Positions 21,380 through 31,364 are shown, counted from the stretch's first letter. The stretch is DNA of 34,957 nt from Gracilariopsis chorda (GCA_003194525.1 NBIV01000573.1:1-34957); one strand, 5' to 3'. Notes: generated by a model from the letters alone, not told the origin. Translations and numbers: made by a program.

Positions 21380-21514
21380 GCAAATAGTACAGCGCGATGG
21401 TCCAAAGCTCCGCGGCATGTTGATCCACATGTCGGCGCGCGTCGCGCTGCTCCGCCCATCGTCTCACCCTCCCAAAACGAAAATCCGCTTCCGTCACCCA
21501 CCGCTCTACCCACC

Positions 21515-22434
21515 ATGAATTCCACTCCTGCGTATCTTCCATCAATCGCGCCTTCGAAATCGACAACGTCCACGTCCAAGGGTGGTCGTCCCGCCCTGTG
21601 AATTCGCACTCACGCCAAAGGTGTCCCCGCTCCCTACATCGATCTACCCGCGCGTGCTGTTCGCAATCGAGCACAACGACGTATCCTCCACGTGCACATC
21701 TCTAAAAGGCTCGAGGACAAAACAGAAGGAGGACCCGGCGTTCTGCGATCATGGCGACCATATCTATCGCGTGTGCGATGGATATGAAGTTGGAGCAGGT
21801 TGAAATGCCACTGAGCAGATTCCCGCCGTTGCCGCTAAAACGTTTCTGGCTATTCTGCTTTTGCAAATTCCCGTTGCTGAAGCTTTTGAATGACCAGATC
21901 GCATCGTGCTCGCCCACCATGACAGTTTGTGTGTGCTGGGAATTACCGTGGATTTGATTTGTGTGAACGATTTTAGCGACGTTATGCAAGTGGCGCATTC
22001 GGGAAATTCTAGCTTCAAGGTCATTGGAGCGGATGGTTGCGGAGGCACGTTGACTATAGACCACTATCTGGGCCGCCCCGACCAAATGCCACGAACTGGA
22101 GGCTACAGTAGTTTTGTGCTGGAAGATCGAGTGAATCGTATTCTGTCCGTGGGTCGTGCCATTGACAATCTGTTGGAAAAGAATTTACCACCCTACTCCG
22201 GAAGTGTTCAACTACAGTTTGAATGAAAATTAACAGTTGGTGGCGTTGAGTACAGGCGGATTTTGGGATGTTGTTAGTGATGAGGAAGTTGCGTAATGTT
22301 TTTCACGATTGATTCAATGGGATGGTGCTACTCGTATGGCGCTGGGTTTGCAGGTGGACACGGATGGGGTTTTAGCGCTGGCGGCAGAACGCTGTTCCGG
22401 AGATGAAATAACGGTGGTCATGGTAGGCTTTTGA
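21515..22434 (+). pseudogene. PP2C-type phosphatase, nearly full length (copy C)
   Basis: The first ATG (21515, context caccATG) is followed by a frame shift. From 21582 a single frame runs to 22226 with only two stops, at 21801 and about 21891. It then shifts and ends at a TGA at 22432. Motifs are SLKGSRTKQKEDPAF (family G.R..NED..), VCDGYEVGAG (the family DGHG motif, here with His and Gly lost), VAHSGNSSFKVIGADG (ANVGDSR region), DHYLGRPDQM, ILSVGRAI (SRxxG region), STGGFWDVVSDEEVA (family DGxWD region; the Asp is now Gly) and ERCSGDEITVVMVGF (DN.TVVVV region). It is the only copy in which both ends are visible. The loss of several metal-binding positions indicates a pseudogene. Confidence 0.8.
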
Positions 22435-23455
22435 GCGGGAGTTTGTAGAAAGTGTCACTCTTTTCTTTTTGGTGCACTTGTCCTCCCGTCGGGAAACGCT
22501 TGTGAACAGGAGGTTTGCATGTACTTTTTGCATGGTTCTTGTTGTGTGAATATCCTTAGTATGCTACAGCAGCAGGCGCGCAATGACTTAGACGCTGGTA
22601 ATTCAGCTAAGACATGTAGATGTTTCGATCTTGACACAGCTTGCTCTGTGGTAATTCTTTTTGCGGTTGCATAACGAAGCGCACTTGTTGCACTTCAGAA
22701 CACGAGAAAAAGCACAAGAACCACCCTTTGAAGAAGATTTCACAAAAAGAAAAACTGCGCTTTGAGATCTCATGATTTAAGACGTGAAAAACTTCATGAA
22801 CAGCAAAACCTTGTGAGACAATGGCCTGTAGCACGACGAAAGAGGTACAGAAATTCTGGCGTGAAGGGTCATAGGCAGTGTGGTTGGTTACTTGCAACGC
22901 TCGGATCGGCTTTGTCGCAATACTTCCTGCTGGATTAAACGAGAATAGATGTACGGCAGCGGTAATTAGATCCCAGTACAATTAGCTCAGAACGAACAAA
23001 GCAAATCAATAAAATGAAGCAGTTGTTGACATTATAACCCGTAGACATTGAACAAAACCCAAGTTCAAAAGTTGATGAAGCGGAAGTAAGCGTCTAATCA
23101 TGAGTCGATGCGTGTCGCAGAGGTGGTGAAATCAGAGAATGATAGTCGCGGCAACGATGAGGACTGCAGGGATCAAACCAAGAGAGCCAGCGAAACCTGT
23201 ATTCACCGACGGCTGTTTACCACGTGTCCGTCGAATGAAGGTAATATTTCACATTGTCTCCATGCAAATGCCCCCATGCGTCTTCTGATCCCTTTCTGCT
23301 CCATGAACAACCCATCAGCGATTCACCCACTAGAAACGCAGCTTTCTTGTTGGTTGCATCCATATACTTTTAATTAGCGCCTGTTTCTTTCTCTGGTTCG
23401 ATGGGTGGTAGTCTCTCTCGTTCGTTCGACCAACAGTTGCCGTCTTCTAGCTTAG
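22435..23455. other. No assignable gene
   Basis: This is the 3' flank of PP2C copy C. A minus-strand frame (22607-22981) and a plus-strand frame (23108-23377) show no recognisable domains. No repeats shared with the rest of the window were seen. Confidence 0.4.
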
Positions 23456-23908
23456 GATTGTCAGGTATTTCTGCATTGTTGTTACCAGAGTGCTCAATAC
23501 TTCAGAAATGTACTAAAACTTGGGATCAGAAGCACGGCCCTGGAGAAAGGAGGCGGTATGACAGTAGAAAACGAAGGATTAATTATGTACTCGTTGACAT
23601 TTCACTCCGAAGTTTCGTATAATCCGTCACCCCACCCGACTCACGAATGTTGAAACGGATTCCATACAAACCTAGAACAATTCCAACTCGGCAAAACTAC
23701 TTCTGGTGTTCTATCCCTCCAGAATGCTGGAATGTACACTCATGGCGCGGTACATTACCACCCAGATGGTCATGTATTATTTATAACTGCCACTCAAAAC
23801 TCTGGTAGTGATGTTTCAAGTACTGCTACGCACAAAGATACATGGGGTAGATACATGGCGGATATACATTTCTTTCTATCAAGACTGGATCAACGGCCCC
23901 ATCCCTGA
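23456..23908 (+). pseudogene. Unassigned frame with one internal stop
   Basis: One frame stays open from 23456 to a TGA at 23906, apart from a single TGA at 23651. The first ATG is at 23558. After the internal stop the protein looks distinctive: QLGKTTSGVLSLQNAGMYT, then HGAVHYHPDGHVLFITATQN, then DTWGRYMADIHFF. Gly, His and aromatic residues alternate in a way typical of a folded beta-rich domain. I do not recognise the family. Reading TGA as a former TGG or CGA codon would make a 150-codon product, so this may be a recently broken host gene. Confidence 0.3.
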
Positions 23909-24791
23909 TCACAGCCATCCCCCTAGTCCATGCTCTGGTCCGATCGTTTCTGCAGCGAGACGTCGCTCACTAATTCAGATTCCAACTGCATACTAACTAT
24001 TCAACTCAGCAAAATTCTCTCTCGTTCCACCATCTCTCTCTCCGTTCGCTCCGATCAGTACGTGTAGCCGCCGGCCATGAAAGAATTGAACACCACCACT
24101 ACTAAAAACATCTGTGGTATATCTCGAAATTCCTTTGTAGTTGAGAAATACTCGCTCCGCAAGAATGCCGAGCACACCGGCCGCCCTTGTGCCTGTTGGC
24201 TATTCATGGCCAAGCCAAGAATGAGACGCCGTCCGTAAGCACTTTGTACTTTCAAAACTTTTCAAGTTGCTGCTGTGTGGCCGACAGCATCCCAGGACCC
24301 TCTCAACGCAAGAACAATAATCTTGTGTCTGCCGAGCGCTCCTTCAGATTGAGGCATAGGATTATGAACATCGTATCATTTGAAATACTTCAGACTGCAG
24401 AAAGCCCATTGGTGGGAAGAAACGATATGTAGAACTTGACTAATGCCATTATCGAAGTTCCAATCGGCAAAGGGAACTATTAGTCAAAGAATGACCTCCC
24501 AACGACACCATGATCAATAGAAACGGCGATAATTGAAAGTCGTGGTATTAGTGCTGATTTGCTCTAAAGTTTCCAGTTCTTGTAAGAATTTTCGTTTGCG
24601 CGTCGCTGCACGATTATTTTCGGTGGATCAAGCTCTTTCTGTTATTGACATAATACCTCCCAAGAGCTGGTCTTTTAGTCTGATCTGATGGAACTGGAAA
24701 ACGACAGGCCGTAACGGAAAGTGACGAGTTTTTGATGCTTGAGATGGTTTGTGGACGGCTTCTATTCGCTGACAGATGTAACAACAGTGGA
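23909..24791. other. Left flank of the copia insertion
   Basis: No convincing gene is visible. The minus-strand frame 24614-24883 is mostly read-through from the copia LTR. Together with 29838 onward, this is the pre-insertion locus, joined at GCCGT. Confidence 0.4.
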
Positions 24792-24796
24792 GCCGT

Positions 24797-25030
24797 TATG
24801 AGAAAATTGTCGAAGTCTCGGAATAAATGTCTAGTCTTTACTACGCATCGGTAGGTCCTCTCTTTTCTTCTTCCCTGCTGCAACCACCGAGCCGGCGCCT
24901 CTTCTCATACGCTTCCAGAGGCCCTCTCCTAGGCAAAGATACTAATAATGCATTTGAATACTGTCGGCTGTTGCGTGGCAGTTACTGCATTTCACTATCG
25001 GCTATTGCATGGCAGTTACTGAATTTCACA
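24797..25030 (-). repeat. 3' LTR, with internal 35-bp duplication
   Basis: It starts TGTGAAATTC (at 25030, minus strand) and ends TCTCATA (24797). It is 35 bp longer than the 5' LTR because its first ~35 bp (TGAAAT...CCGA[TC]AG) is tandemly duplicated. GCCGT at 24792-24796 is the target duplication. Confidence 0.9.
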
Positions 25031-25043
25031 CCACCTCTTCTTC
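25031..25043 (-). promoter_or_regulatory. Polypurine tract
   Basis: The minus strand reads GAAGAAGAGGTGG directly before the TGTGAAA start of the 3' LTR. This is the expected place for the plus-strand priming tract. Confidence 0.75.
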
Positions 25044-25050
25044 GTTAACC

Positions 25051-25745
25051 TTATCCAGTTGACTTGTTTGAAGTAGTGTACACCGCTTTCGAAAGGTCAA
25101 TCGAAAGTTTTCCATCGAAGAGCAAAAGCTCCAAAGCGTCGTCCGTGGCACTATTAAACTTGGTCAAAGGGTCTGCATAGTTGCAGCTTCCAGGTATCCA
25201 TATCATCTGATCAATTTTCTTCGTCTCGAAATCGTACCTTATAACACTTACGTCTCCACGAATAGACCGGTCGGCGGCGTTCCGATAAGTAGATAATGTT
25301 CCGTATAAATCCTTTGAATCAACCACAATTTAGAGCTTAATATCAGTGTCGAGTATCTTCCTGTACGCTTCTGCTAAGAACTTCCCTTCGTCGATTCCCT
25401 CGCCTGCAGCCAACTTTTCGGCGGATCCAATCGATTTAACCGGACGCCGAGACTTGTGGGAAGTCCATGCCACGGTATGGAATACAGTATTCTCCTTCAA
25501 GTCCCCAAATAGCAAGCCAGCTATGTATCCCAGCTGACCGTGATCTGTACCGCGACTTGCGTCGGCAAATACGACCAAAGAGACCTGGCACTCCTTCTTT
25601 GCTTCTGGTTGAAGATAGCGGACAGTTGTGGACTTTTTCTTCAGCGTTTTCAAAACATTTAGCTGAGTCACCAAATCCTTCACTCGCGGTAATGGCCTTT
25701 CTGCTGTAACATTGATGCGGCAAGTGCACAAAAGGGAGACGCGAC
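25051..25745 (-). pseudogene. pol: copia pol: RNase H
   Basis: SLVVFADASRGTDHGQLGYI gives the first RNase H Asp. WTSHKSRRPVKSIGSAEKLA gives the Glu helix. VVDSKDLYG gives the next Asp, and IWIPGSCNYADPLTK the last. A TAA at 25330 interrupts the frame just before VVDSKDL. The pol reading ends at 25051, just before the polypurine tract, as is normal for copia. Confidence 0.85.
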
Positions 25746-26720
25746 AACTTTCAGCCAACCGATTGAGCTATTAAATGATTTTAAACTCGTTAATTCAATG
25801 CTTGTGACGGTTTGGTCTTGCTGCTTACGTCTCATCCGGTCTATACGAGGAAGTGGTAATCCTTCGAGCTTGTGCTCGCCGTTTACCGTGATATTGTAGT
25901 CGTCTCGTGGCAAAATCTCGAGACCATAGAACTGTATGAATCCTGGTCCGAACACGATAGTGCCAAGTTTGTACTCCCCTTGAATTCTTTCTATCACTGT
26001 CGAAAGGCGGTTTCTGGTGGCGGCGAATAATATATCGTCAACCACTTTCACCGCTAGAATGTCCAAACCTCTACTCTTCTTCATGTAAAACAACTGCGGT
26101 ACATATATTAGCTGCGTGAATTCTATATTCCTAAGGAATGTGTCGTTGATTTGTTGTCATTTCTCCCCTGCATTCACTAATCCATAGGCAGCTGAAAGAA
26201 GAATCCAGTACTGCTGAGTTCTTGTCTTGCACTCGCGAGGGGGTAGAACGAAGATGTCTCTTTCTGCAGGCGACTGTATAAATGCGCTCTTGAAGTCAAT
26301 TTTCGCCAGATTCCACTTGAATATTGTCGCAATGGAGAGAAGAATCCTTATTCCAACAGGTGGACATGTGGCGGAGTCGGTTTTCAGAGCGTATTTTTCT
26401 CGATCTTTGTTTCCATGTACAGCAATCCGAGCTTTCATTGCAAGCGATCTATCGTCCAATTTATTCACTTTGTAGAATACGTGACTAGCAATGAAGTTTG
26501 CACCTACTGGGACGTCGTTAACTGGAGTCTCACGCACTATACGCATGAAAGCCTTTTCTTCCCTGTCGTACGCGTTCTGAGTTACGAATGAAGGCATACC
26601 TTGCGCCTCGTGCAGCATGAATTCGTTAGACCCAAAGGCCTTGTGGTAGGTTCGGATTGTGTCTTTCTCGGCGCTTTCCAACTCTTGTCCGGGAGACATC
26701 TGCACTTCCTGCGCGGCGAG
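25740..26720 (-). pseudogene. pol: copia pol: reverse transcriptase
   Basis: Landmarks in order are VPVGANFIASHVFYKVN, KARIAVHGNKDRE, AKIDFKSAFIQSPAERDIF (first catalytic Asp), SAAYGLVNAGEK followed by TGA at 26157 and then QQINDTF in the same frame, and KVVDDILFA. The TGA stands where copia elements have Trp (KWQ). The catalytic box is V-V-D-D in place of Y-V-D-D, keeping both Asp. A one-base indel near 25745 shifts from SMLQQKGHY into PLPRVKDLVTQL. The enzyme would copy element RNA from the tRNA primer. Confidence 0.85.
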
Positions 26721-26771
26721 CTGGTTATACGGTTCATTGCCTTCAGTGTTGTTCTGCTCTGTCTCCTCTGT

Positions 26772-26930
26772 GTCCAGGTACTTCCAAGTCTCTTTCTGAA
26801 GCTTCAAAGTCTCACTTTCGCCATCGAAATAGTTCACACAGTAATTATCGGTGCGCGTGTTGTGTCTTGCAATAGTTCCCCCATAGTACCTGTAATCTAC
26901 CGGCCAATACACTTCGACGCGGTCGCCGAC
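26772..26930 (-). other. Tudor-like domain between copia integrase and RT
   Basis: The polyprotein here reads VGDRVEVYWPVDYRYYGGTI, a short turn, then YCVNYFDGESETLKLQKETW. Alternating V/Y/W strands, the 'YYxGTI' turn and 'VxYxDGexExLxLxxE' closely follow the Tudor-like (PWWP/Agenet-type) beta-barrel pattern known from chromatin readers. It is flanked by low-complexity acidic linkers, so it looks like an independent module. Some LTR elements carry chromodomains in this general region for target choice. A Tudor-like module in this position is inference from pattern only. Confidence 0.55.
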
Positions 26931-27212
26931 CTTCGGCATGTTTGGCTCTGGGCTTGCTTCTTCGAGAATGTTTTGGTTGTGCTCGCTTTCTGGTTCAGCT
27001 TCTTCGCCGTTAGCACGCAGGTGAGGTCCTGTAGCACTAAAATCTGCGTCGTCCTGTGTCTGTGATTGCTGTACCGTGTTCTTAGAATGCTTTTCCGTAT
27101 TTTGGTCGATCAGTGTTTGGTTATCCACTACGGTTTCCAATGTTTCCGATAAACTTCGATCGAGTTCATCAATAGCATGTTGCACTGTGGTAGCTAGCTC
27201 ATTGTGCTTCAC

Positions 27213-28140
27213 GGCAGGTCGTACGTCTTCAATTGCAGCCTTGACGCGTTTTCCGGTTTTTTTTTTCAGGTATTGTGACAGTTCTGCTGGCTATATCATA
27301 GGCCAGAACAATCCGCGGCTGCGTCCATTTGCCTCTTTCGTCGTTCTGCTGCTTGATAAATACTTTAAAGCTATCGCACACCGAGATCGGGAACTCCTTC
27401 ACGGCTTTTGACCGCAGAATTAGTGTGGGCTTGCGTCTTCCCATGATGTTTTGATGAGCATCTAACAGTTCTTGAGGAAGCGTGTGGGGTGTGGTTCCTC
27501 CTTCGATCGGTCGCTTGTATCCTTTCGCAAGCTCTTGGGCCGACATGACGTCGCCTCCGTATAGGTCATTGGACACTCTGATGGATTGCTGTACTTCCAA
27601 TGCTCCCCATCGTTCTGTCTTCATAGATGTGTCCGCTTGGAGCCTCAAAAAATATGTCGCGGATGATGCGATGCTTCGATTCTAACACATGCTTGTTGTG
27701 TCTTCGCGGCGGAATGGGACGCGGTTCCATTCCCACGCCTTCTAGAAAATCGCGGAAGATCGAGTTGTCAAATGCCGGGTCAAAGAGTACAGCTTCTGGT
27801 GGCCAAAACGGCGTGATCCACTGAGAATCGACTGCTACGATTGCGTTCTTCATCGAGGTATCAGGAACCAACATTCCAGCAGAATAGCGCGACGCAGTGC
27901 CCATAATTTGCGCCACACAATGATCTGCGAGAAACATATGATCGATACATACCACCTGATTAAAATTCCTGGTCATGTTGCTTAGAGAGACCTTTCTCGT
28001 TGCCGCTGGCTTTGCGGTCATAGTACAGGCGGTACATTTTTCGAGTTTCTCCTGTAAGTATTTGTCAACCTGATGGTTCCACAGGCCATTCCTTTCCATT
28101 AAAAACTTGATATCTGACTAGGTAGAATGTCCGCAGACGT
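27213..28140 (-). pseudogene. pol: copia pol: integrase
   Basis: The HHCC zinc finger spans the 28118 stop: HVCGH, 30 residues, then CTAC. The catalytic core has Asp in VVCIDHMFLADH, Asp in PEAVLFDPAFDN and Glu in HVLESKHRIIRDIF, the D,D,E set of retroviral-type integrases. The core frame reaches 27566. The C-terminal part continues in another frame (27648-27229), ending at a run of ten A residues (minus strand), where a one-base slip moves the reading into the RT frame. The enzyme would insert the element DNA and make the 5-bp target duplication seen at its ends. Confidence 0.82.
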
Positions 28141-28829
28141 GCTGGTGTACTTTATCGATGATGTTCTTCAGTTCCTTCCAAGGCCGCTCCGTGTTGTCGT
28201 CCTCTATATGATCCGTCGCAAAGAACAGTGCCATCTCGTTTGTGCTCTTCAGAGTGTCTGTACGGAACGTAAAAGCGGAATGAGGTATGTAGGAATGCAT
28301 TTCCCTATCGATGAGAGTAATTGTGTCTCTCTTGCAGAGCTCGGCGGCCGGCAATTCCAATAAGTTCTTTCCCATGTGGAGCATGTTGCAGTGTTTTGTC
28401 ATATTCTTCCCAACAACCCACTGGGATGAGCCTTCGATCACCAAGTGTCGGATACGGACTTCGAGTCCTTCGTTAGAGCGCGCGACGAGCATGATGGAAC
28501 CAAGAATTTTTCTTTGCTCGCTACTGTGGCTTCCTGATCCGCATTGCCAGTATACACGATCCTCGATAGCTTCCGGCAACGTTTCGAGGTCTCCATTCCA
28601 CCCGTAGCAAACGAGCTCCTTAATCATCGTAAGGTCTTCTATCCCAATGCCACTGTATGGAGCTCCGTCGTCCAGTAGAGGTCCATCGAATTCCGTGTCG
28701 AACGATCCGCCATCTCCTAAGCAGGCCATATGAAATGACAGCACGTTCTTCCGACCTCCTCCTACGTCGGGTGGAGCGTCGTAAGACTTGTATCCCGCCT
28801 TCAACGTGCCATTTCTCCTGTGATCGGTA
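28121..28829 (-). pseudogene. pol: copia pol: aspartic protease region
   Basis: The frame after the broken knuckle contains FDGPLLDDGAPYSGIG. This is the aspartic protease site, with D-D-G-A where most copia elements have D-S-G-A. Later RHLVIEGSSQWVVGKNMT matches the conserved 'G.s.wvvG.N.T' segment of copia proteases. The region would cleave the polyprotein. The frame ends at a TAG (28118) within the start of the integrase zinc finger, and the same frame continues beyond it. Confidence 0.8.
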
Positions 28830-29630
28830 GCCTAGTGTCCATAATTCTCGCATCTGGCACTGTGGCGTCCTCTTCATCTCTGCGATTTGCTCCGGCGTTT
28901 TCTTCTTGCGGTTATGTCCTGTACTGTTGCTAGAGCGAGATGTCTGTGCATAAGAAGAGTTGCTAGACAATGGTTCTGATGAAGAGTTTCTACCTGTACG
29001 GGTGCACTGCCGGAGAATTGAGGCGATAGAGCTGTATGAAACACTCTTCAGATACTCATTTGTCGAATCATTTGTCCCAAGGCTAGAACTGTCCGGGGCA
29101 CAATTAGCCAATACGGAGATTCTCTGGGTGTTGTCTACATCAGAGTTGGCCAGCAGTACAAATGCCACCAAGGCTCCCGACAGTTTGGCCTCTGTCCCGT
29201 GCGAGTTTAGTCGGGAAACGTGTGCCTGAAATCTCGACTCAAAGTTCCACATGCTTTCGTTCCGGTTTCGTTTCGTGTTCAAAAGTGTCAACAGGTCTTG
29301 GTACACCTCGGATACTACGGCCAGTGGGTCACGAGTGTACAGTGCCTTAACAATTGCGTCAGCACCTTCGGTTGACTGTATCAATTCTTGCGAAATTGAC
29401 TTGCAGTTGTCTCTTGCCCTTCCGTAGAGCTGCGATTGCAACATGATACCCATAAGATCTTCACGAACTTTGTTCGAATTGTTCGCGTCCAATTTGCTGT
29501 GAAACGATTTCCATTGCGCGACCGCAGTCGCATAAAGTTCCTGGTTACCTTTTCCGTCTTTCCAGGGCAAGGTCTTCATTTCCCACGAGAAGCGAGGTCG
29601 TTTCGGTAGATCAAAGCTCTCTTGGCCCAT
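28830..29630 (-). pseudogene. gag: copia gag
   Basis: The ATG at 29630 (MGQESFDLPKRPRF) starts inside the primer site, 4 nt after the LTR. About 265 codons follow, with no stop, in a helical, polar capsid-like protein (GRARDNCKSISQELIQ, ESRFQAHVSRLNSHG). Near 28830 the zinc knuckle is split between frames. The gag frame gives CQM, while the next frame gives C-E-N-Y-G-H followed by a TAG. Together they make C-x2-C-x3-GH, so a small deletion broke the knuckle. The gag frame downstream of this point (to 28620) is a shadow. The protein would package element RNA. Confidence 0.8.
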
Positions 29631-29633
29631 AAC
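29624..29633 (-). promoter_or_regulatory. Primer binding site for an initiator tRNA-Met fragment
   Basis: Immediately after the 5' LTR the minus strand reads GTTATGGGCC. This is complementary to the anticodon stem-loop (GGCCCAUAAC) of eukaryotic initiator tRNA-Met. Drosophila copia and yeast Ty5 are known to use such an internal half-tRNA primer. The ATG of gag lies within this site. Confidence 0.75.
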
Positions 29634-29832
29634 TATGAGAAACTTGTCGAAGTCTCGCAGCAAATGTCTGGTGTTTGATACGCGTCGGTACGTCCTCTGT
29701 TTTCGTCTTCCTACTGCAACCACCGAGCCGGCGCCTCTTCTTATACGCTTCCAGAGGCCCTCTCCTAGGTAAAGATACTAATAATACATTTGAATACTGT
29801 CGGCTGTTGCGTGGCAGTTACTGCATTTCACA
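29634..29832 (-). repeat. 5' LTR, 199 bp
   Basis: It starts TGTGAAATGCAG at 29832 and ends TTTCTCATA at 29634. The termini TGTGA and TCATA form a short imperfect inverted repeat. The outer flank GCCGT at 29833-29837 matches that of the 3' LTR. Confidence 0.9.
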
Positions 29833-29855
29833 GCCGTGAGCATACGACCTACAAA

Positions 29856-30029
29856 ATGGCGAACGCTAGGCTTGAAACTTACGAGCCGGCCATGTCTCGT
29901 ACATGGAAAGTGGTTGCGAGAAAGACTACAGAATTATTCGGCAATGGCGGCGGTCAGCCTCAAAGTTACTGGAGGGAAACGGCGTGGTCTAGAGATAGAG
30001 AGGGCTGGCGTGAAGAGTTTGTGCAATGA
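29856..30029 (+). CDS. Small ORF next to the copia insertion
   Basis: This ATG frame of 57 residues (MANARLETYEPAMSR...) begins 19 bp after the copia target duplication. Its end, QSYWRETAWSRDREGWREEF, loosely resembles the 'RxxW.....dR..Wr' terminus of some non-LTR retrotransposon proteins, so it may be a remnant of one. It is short and has no second copy here. Confidence 0.25.
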   Translation: MANARLETYEPAMSRTWKVVARKTTELFGNGGGQPQSYWRETAWSRDREGWREEFVQ

Positions 30030-31017
30030 TGGGATACGGATTGGTGAGTGAACGTCTCGTCGTTCAAAAACTCAGAGTAAAACACGGACTGGTTGGGTTA
30101 CATGTTACCATATATGGAGCCATTGATCCAGTCTTAGCAGAAAGCGAGGCCATTTACACATTATTTACCGCACTTTCTGTGCAGTTTTTACGTACACCTT
30201 CTGAATCACGTTTTTCACTCTGATCCGTGATTCTTGTCTCCGTTACATTGCTTGTTTCAGAGGAAAGCTTTCTGTATCTCATGCTTAAGTTCAGCACGAC
30301 ATTGCATTTTACACAGGCACATCGTACATCGACATCTGGCCCCCGTCGCGCGGCACCAATATAATTTCTTTGAAGGCGGACACTTTTCGAAATAGGTTTA
30401 AAAAGCCTTCGGTTCTATGAACCTATGCAAACAGTTTCTTTCGCCTACGAGGGAGATCGTGGTTATTGGGCAAGAAATGCGATTCCGTCACAGTTGTTCG
30501 TGACGCTAGCGCCGTAAGACGTACTGTCCTGCCCACACCCTGGCTTAATTATGGCGTGATTGGTTCGGTGCTATCGTGAATAGACCCGGTTCGGAAGGTT
30601 AGTGTGGGGAGGGCCAGGCATGAAAAGATTTGAGCTATTGACCAGATGAGGCGCTCTGTTGGTCTATCGAGCGAATCAGAACGTTGCCGGAAGTCAAGAG
30701 ACACTTATTAGGAAGCTAGTGTTTCCATTTCGGGGTGTGGAACTCAGATAGTTCAAATTCAATCTAGCGCTAACAACTGTGCAACCTACGCAGTAGTAGG
30801 TAGAACCTAGTAGGTTCCGCGGGACGCAGCCCACGCAACAAGCGACGAAGAGTTCTGCGCGAGTTACAGCGCAGAATAAAAGCCCGACCTCCAGGTGCAG
30901 GTGCCTGGAGGACGGAGGCAACCTCGGATAGTCTTCTGAGGACTTGTGCCTGTTCCCTGTGCTGTTATAGTGCTACGCAAGTCTACTGTCGGCTATCTTT
31001 TCTGCGCAGCGTACCGG
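30030..31017. other. No assignable gene
   Basis: No frame with a recognisable domain occurs on either strand. The stretch ends where homology with the upstream region of PP2C copy C begins (about 31018). Confidence 0.4.
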
Positions 31018-31281
31018 ATCAACAGAAGGCGAAGATGACTCTTCCGGGGTAGAAAGCTTGTCGTGGGGTAAGTATTGTGAATGCAAGGTCCGAACAGCGA
31101 CGCGACGGCGGCATGAGCGGTGTTGGTGGGCAGAGTGTCAGTAAAAGTTTTGGGGGGAGACGGGCGACGGTAGTAAGCGGACGGCAGCAGCAGTTGTGCG
31201 AGGACGGTGTGCGTTCGCTGCACACATTGTGCTCATCGAACGACGTAGACTCCAGCTGCGCTTGTCCGTAATCGTGTGCGC

Positions 31282-31364
31282 CACGTGTTGGCGTCCTTCT
31301 AAGTTTAGCCAATCACAGCGCGTGCTACAACACGCACTGTGAGCGGGGTCCACCGGTCCACGTG
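31282..31364 (+). promoter_or_regulatory. Promoter-like block of PP2C copy D: CACGTG, CCAAT, CACGTG
   Basis: CACGTG at 31282-31287, CCAAT at 31309-31313 and CACGTG at 31359-31364 match the three sites upstream of copy C in order and near-identical spacing. The intervening sequence has diverged more. The first PP2C ATG (31695, context cgccATG) lies 330 bp downstream, further than in copy C because of extra C-rich sequence at about 31420-31640. Confidence 0.55.

Larger units (their letters stand above)
24797..29832 (-). mobile_element. Ty1/copia-type LTR retrotransposon, structurally complete but dead
   Basis: This 5,036-bp element reads on the minus strand and has all its parts: 5' LTR (29634-29832), primer site (29624-29633), gag, protease, integrase, RT, RNase H, polypurine tract (25031-25043) and 3' LTR (24797-25030). 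Target duplications GCCGT flank it at 24792-24796 and 29833-29837. The integrase-before-RT order defines Ty1/copia. The RNase H segment (FADASRGTDHGQLGYIAG, WTSHKSRRPVKS) resembles the GalEa-type copia lineage of red algae and aquatic animals. The LTRs differ at about 17 of 199 positions, so the insertion is old. Stops and frameshifts inactivate pol. Confidence 0.92.

Noticed and set aside
20630..21430. 266-codon minus-strand frame as a gene
   Set aside because: It overlaps the PP2C promoter block. Its similarity to the copy D upstream frame can be explained by DNA duplication, and no domain is recognisable. Kept only as a low-interest finding.
4769..22870. Shared 15-base string (acagaaattctggcg) at about 4770 and 22852
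   Set aside because: Flanks do not match, and a 15-mer shared by chance is expected about once in 35 kb.
24614..24883. Second gag gene at the left end of the copia element
   Set aside because: Its first 29 residues match the translation of the 5' LTR upstream of the gag ATG, so both are LTR read-through and not gag coding.
27255..27275. Slippery site at the ten-A run between integrase and RT frames
   Set aside because: A homopolymer indel in a dead element is enough. No structure or conservation supports programmed slippage.
28800..28850. Programmed gag-pol frameshift in the copia element
   Set aside because: The frame change falls inside the zinc knuckle and is followed by a TAG, and other indels occur along pol. 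A decay deletion is simpler.
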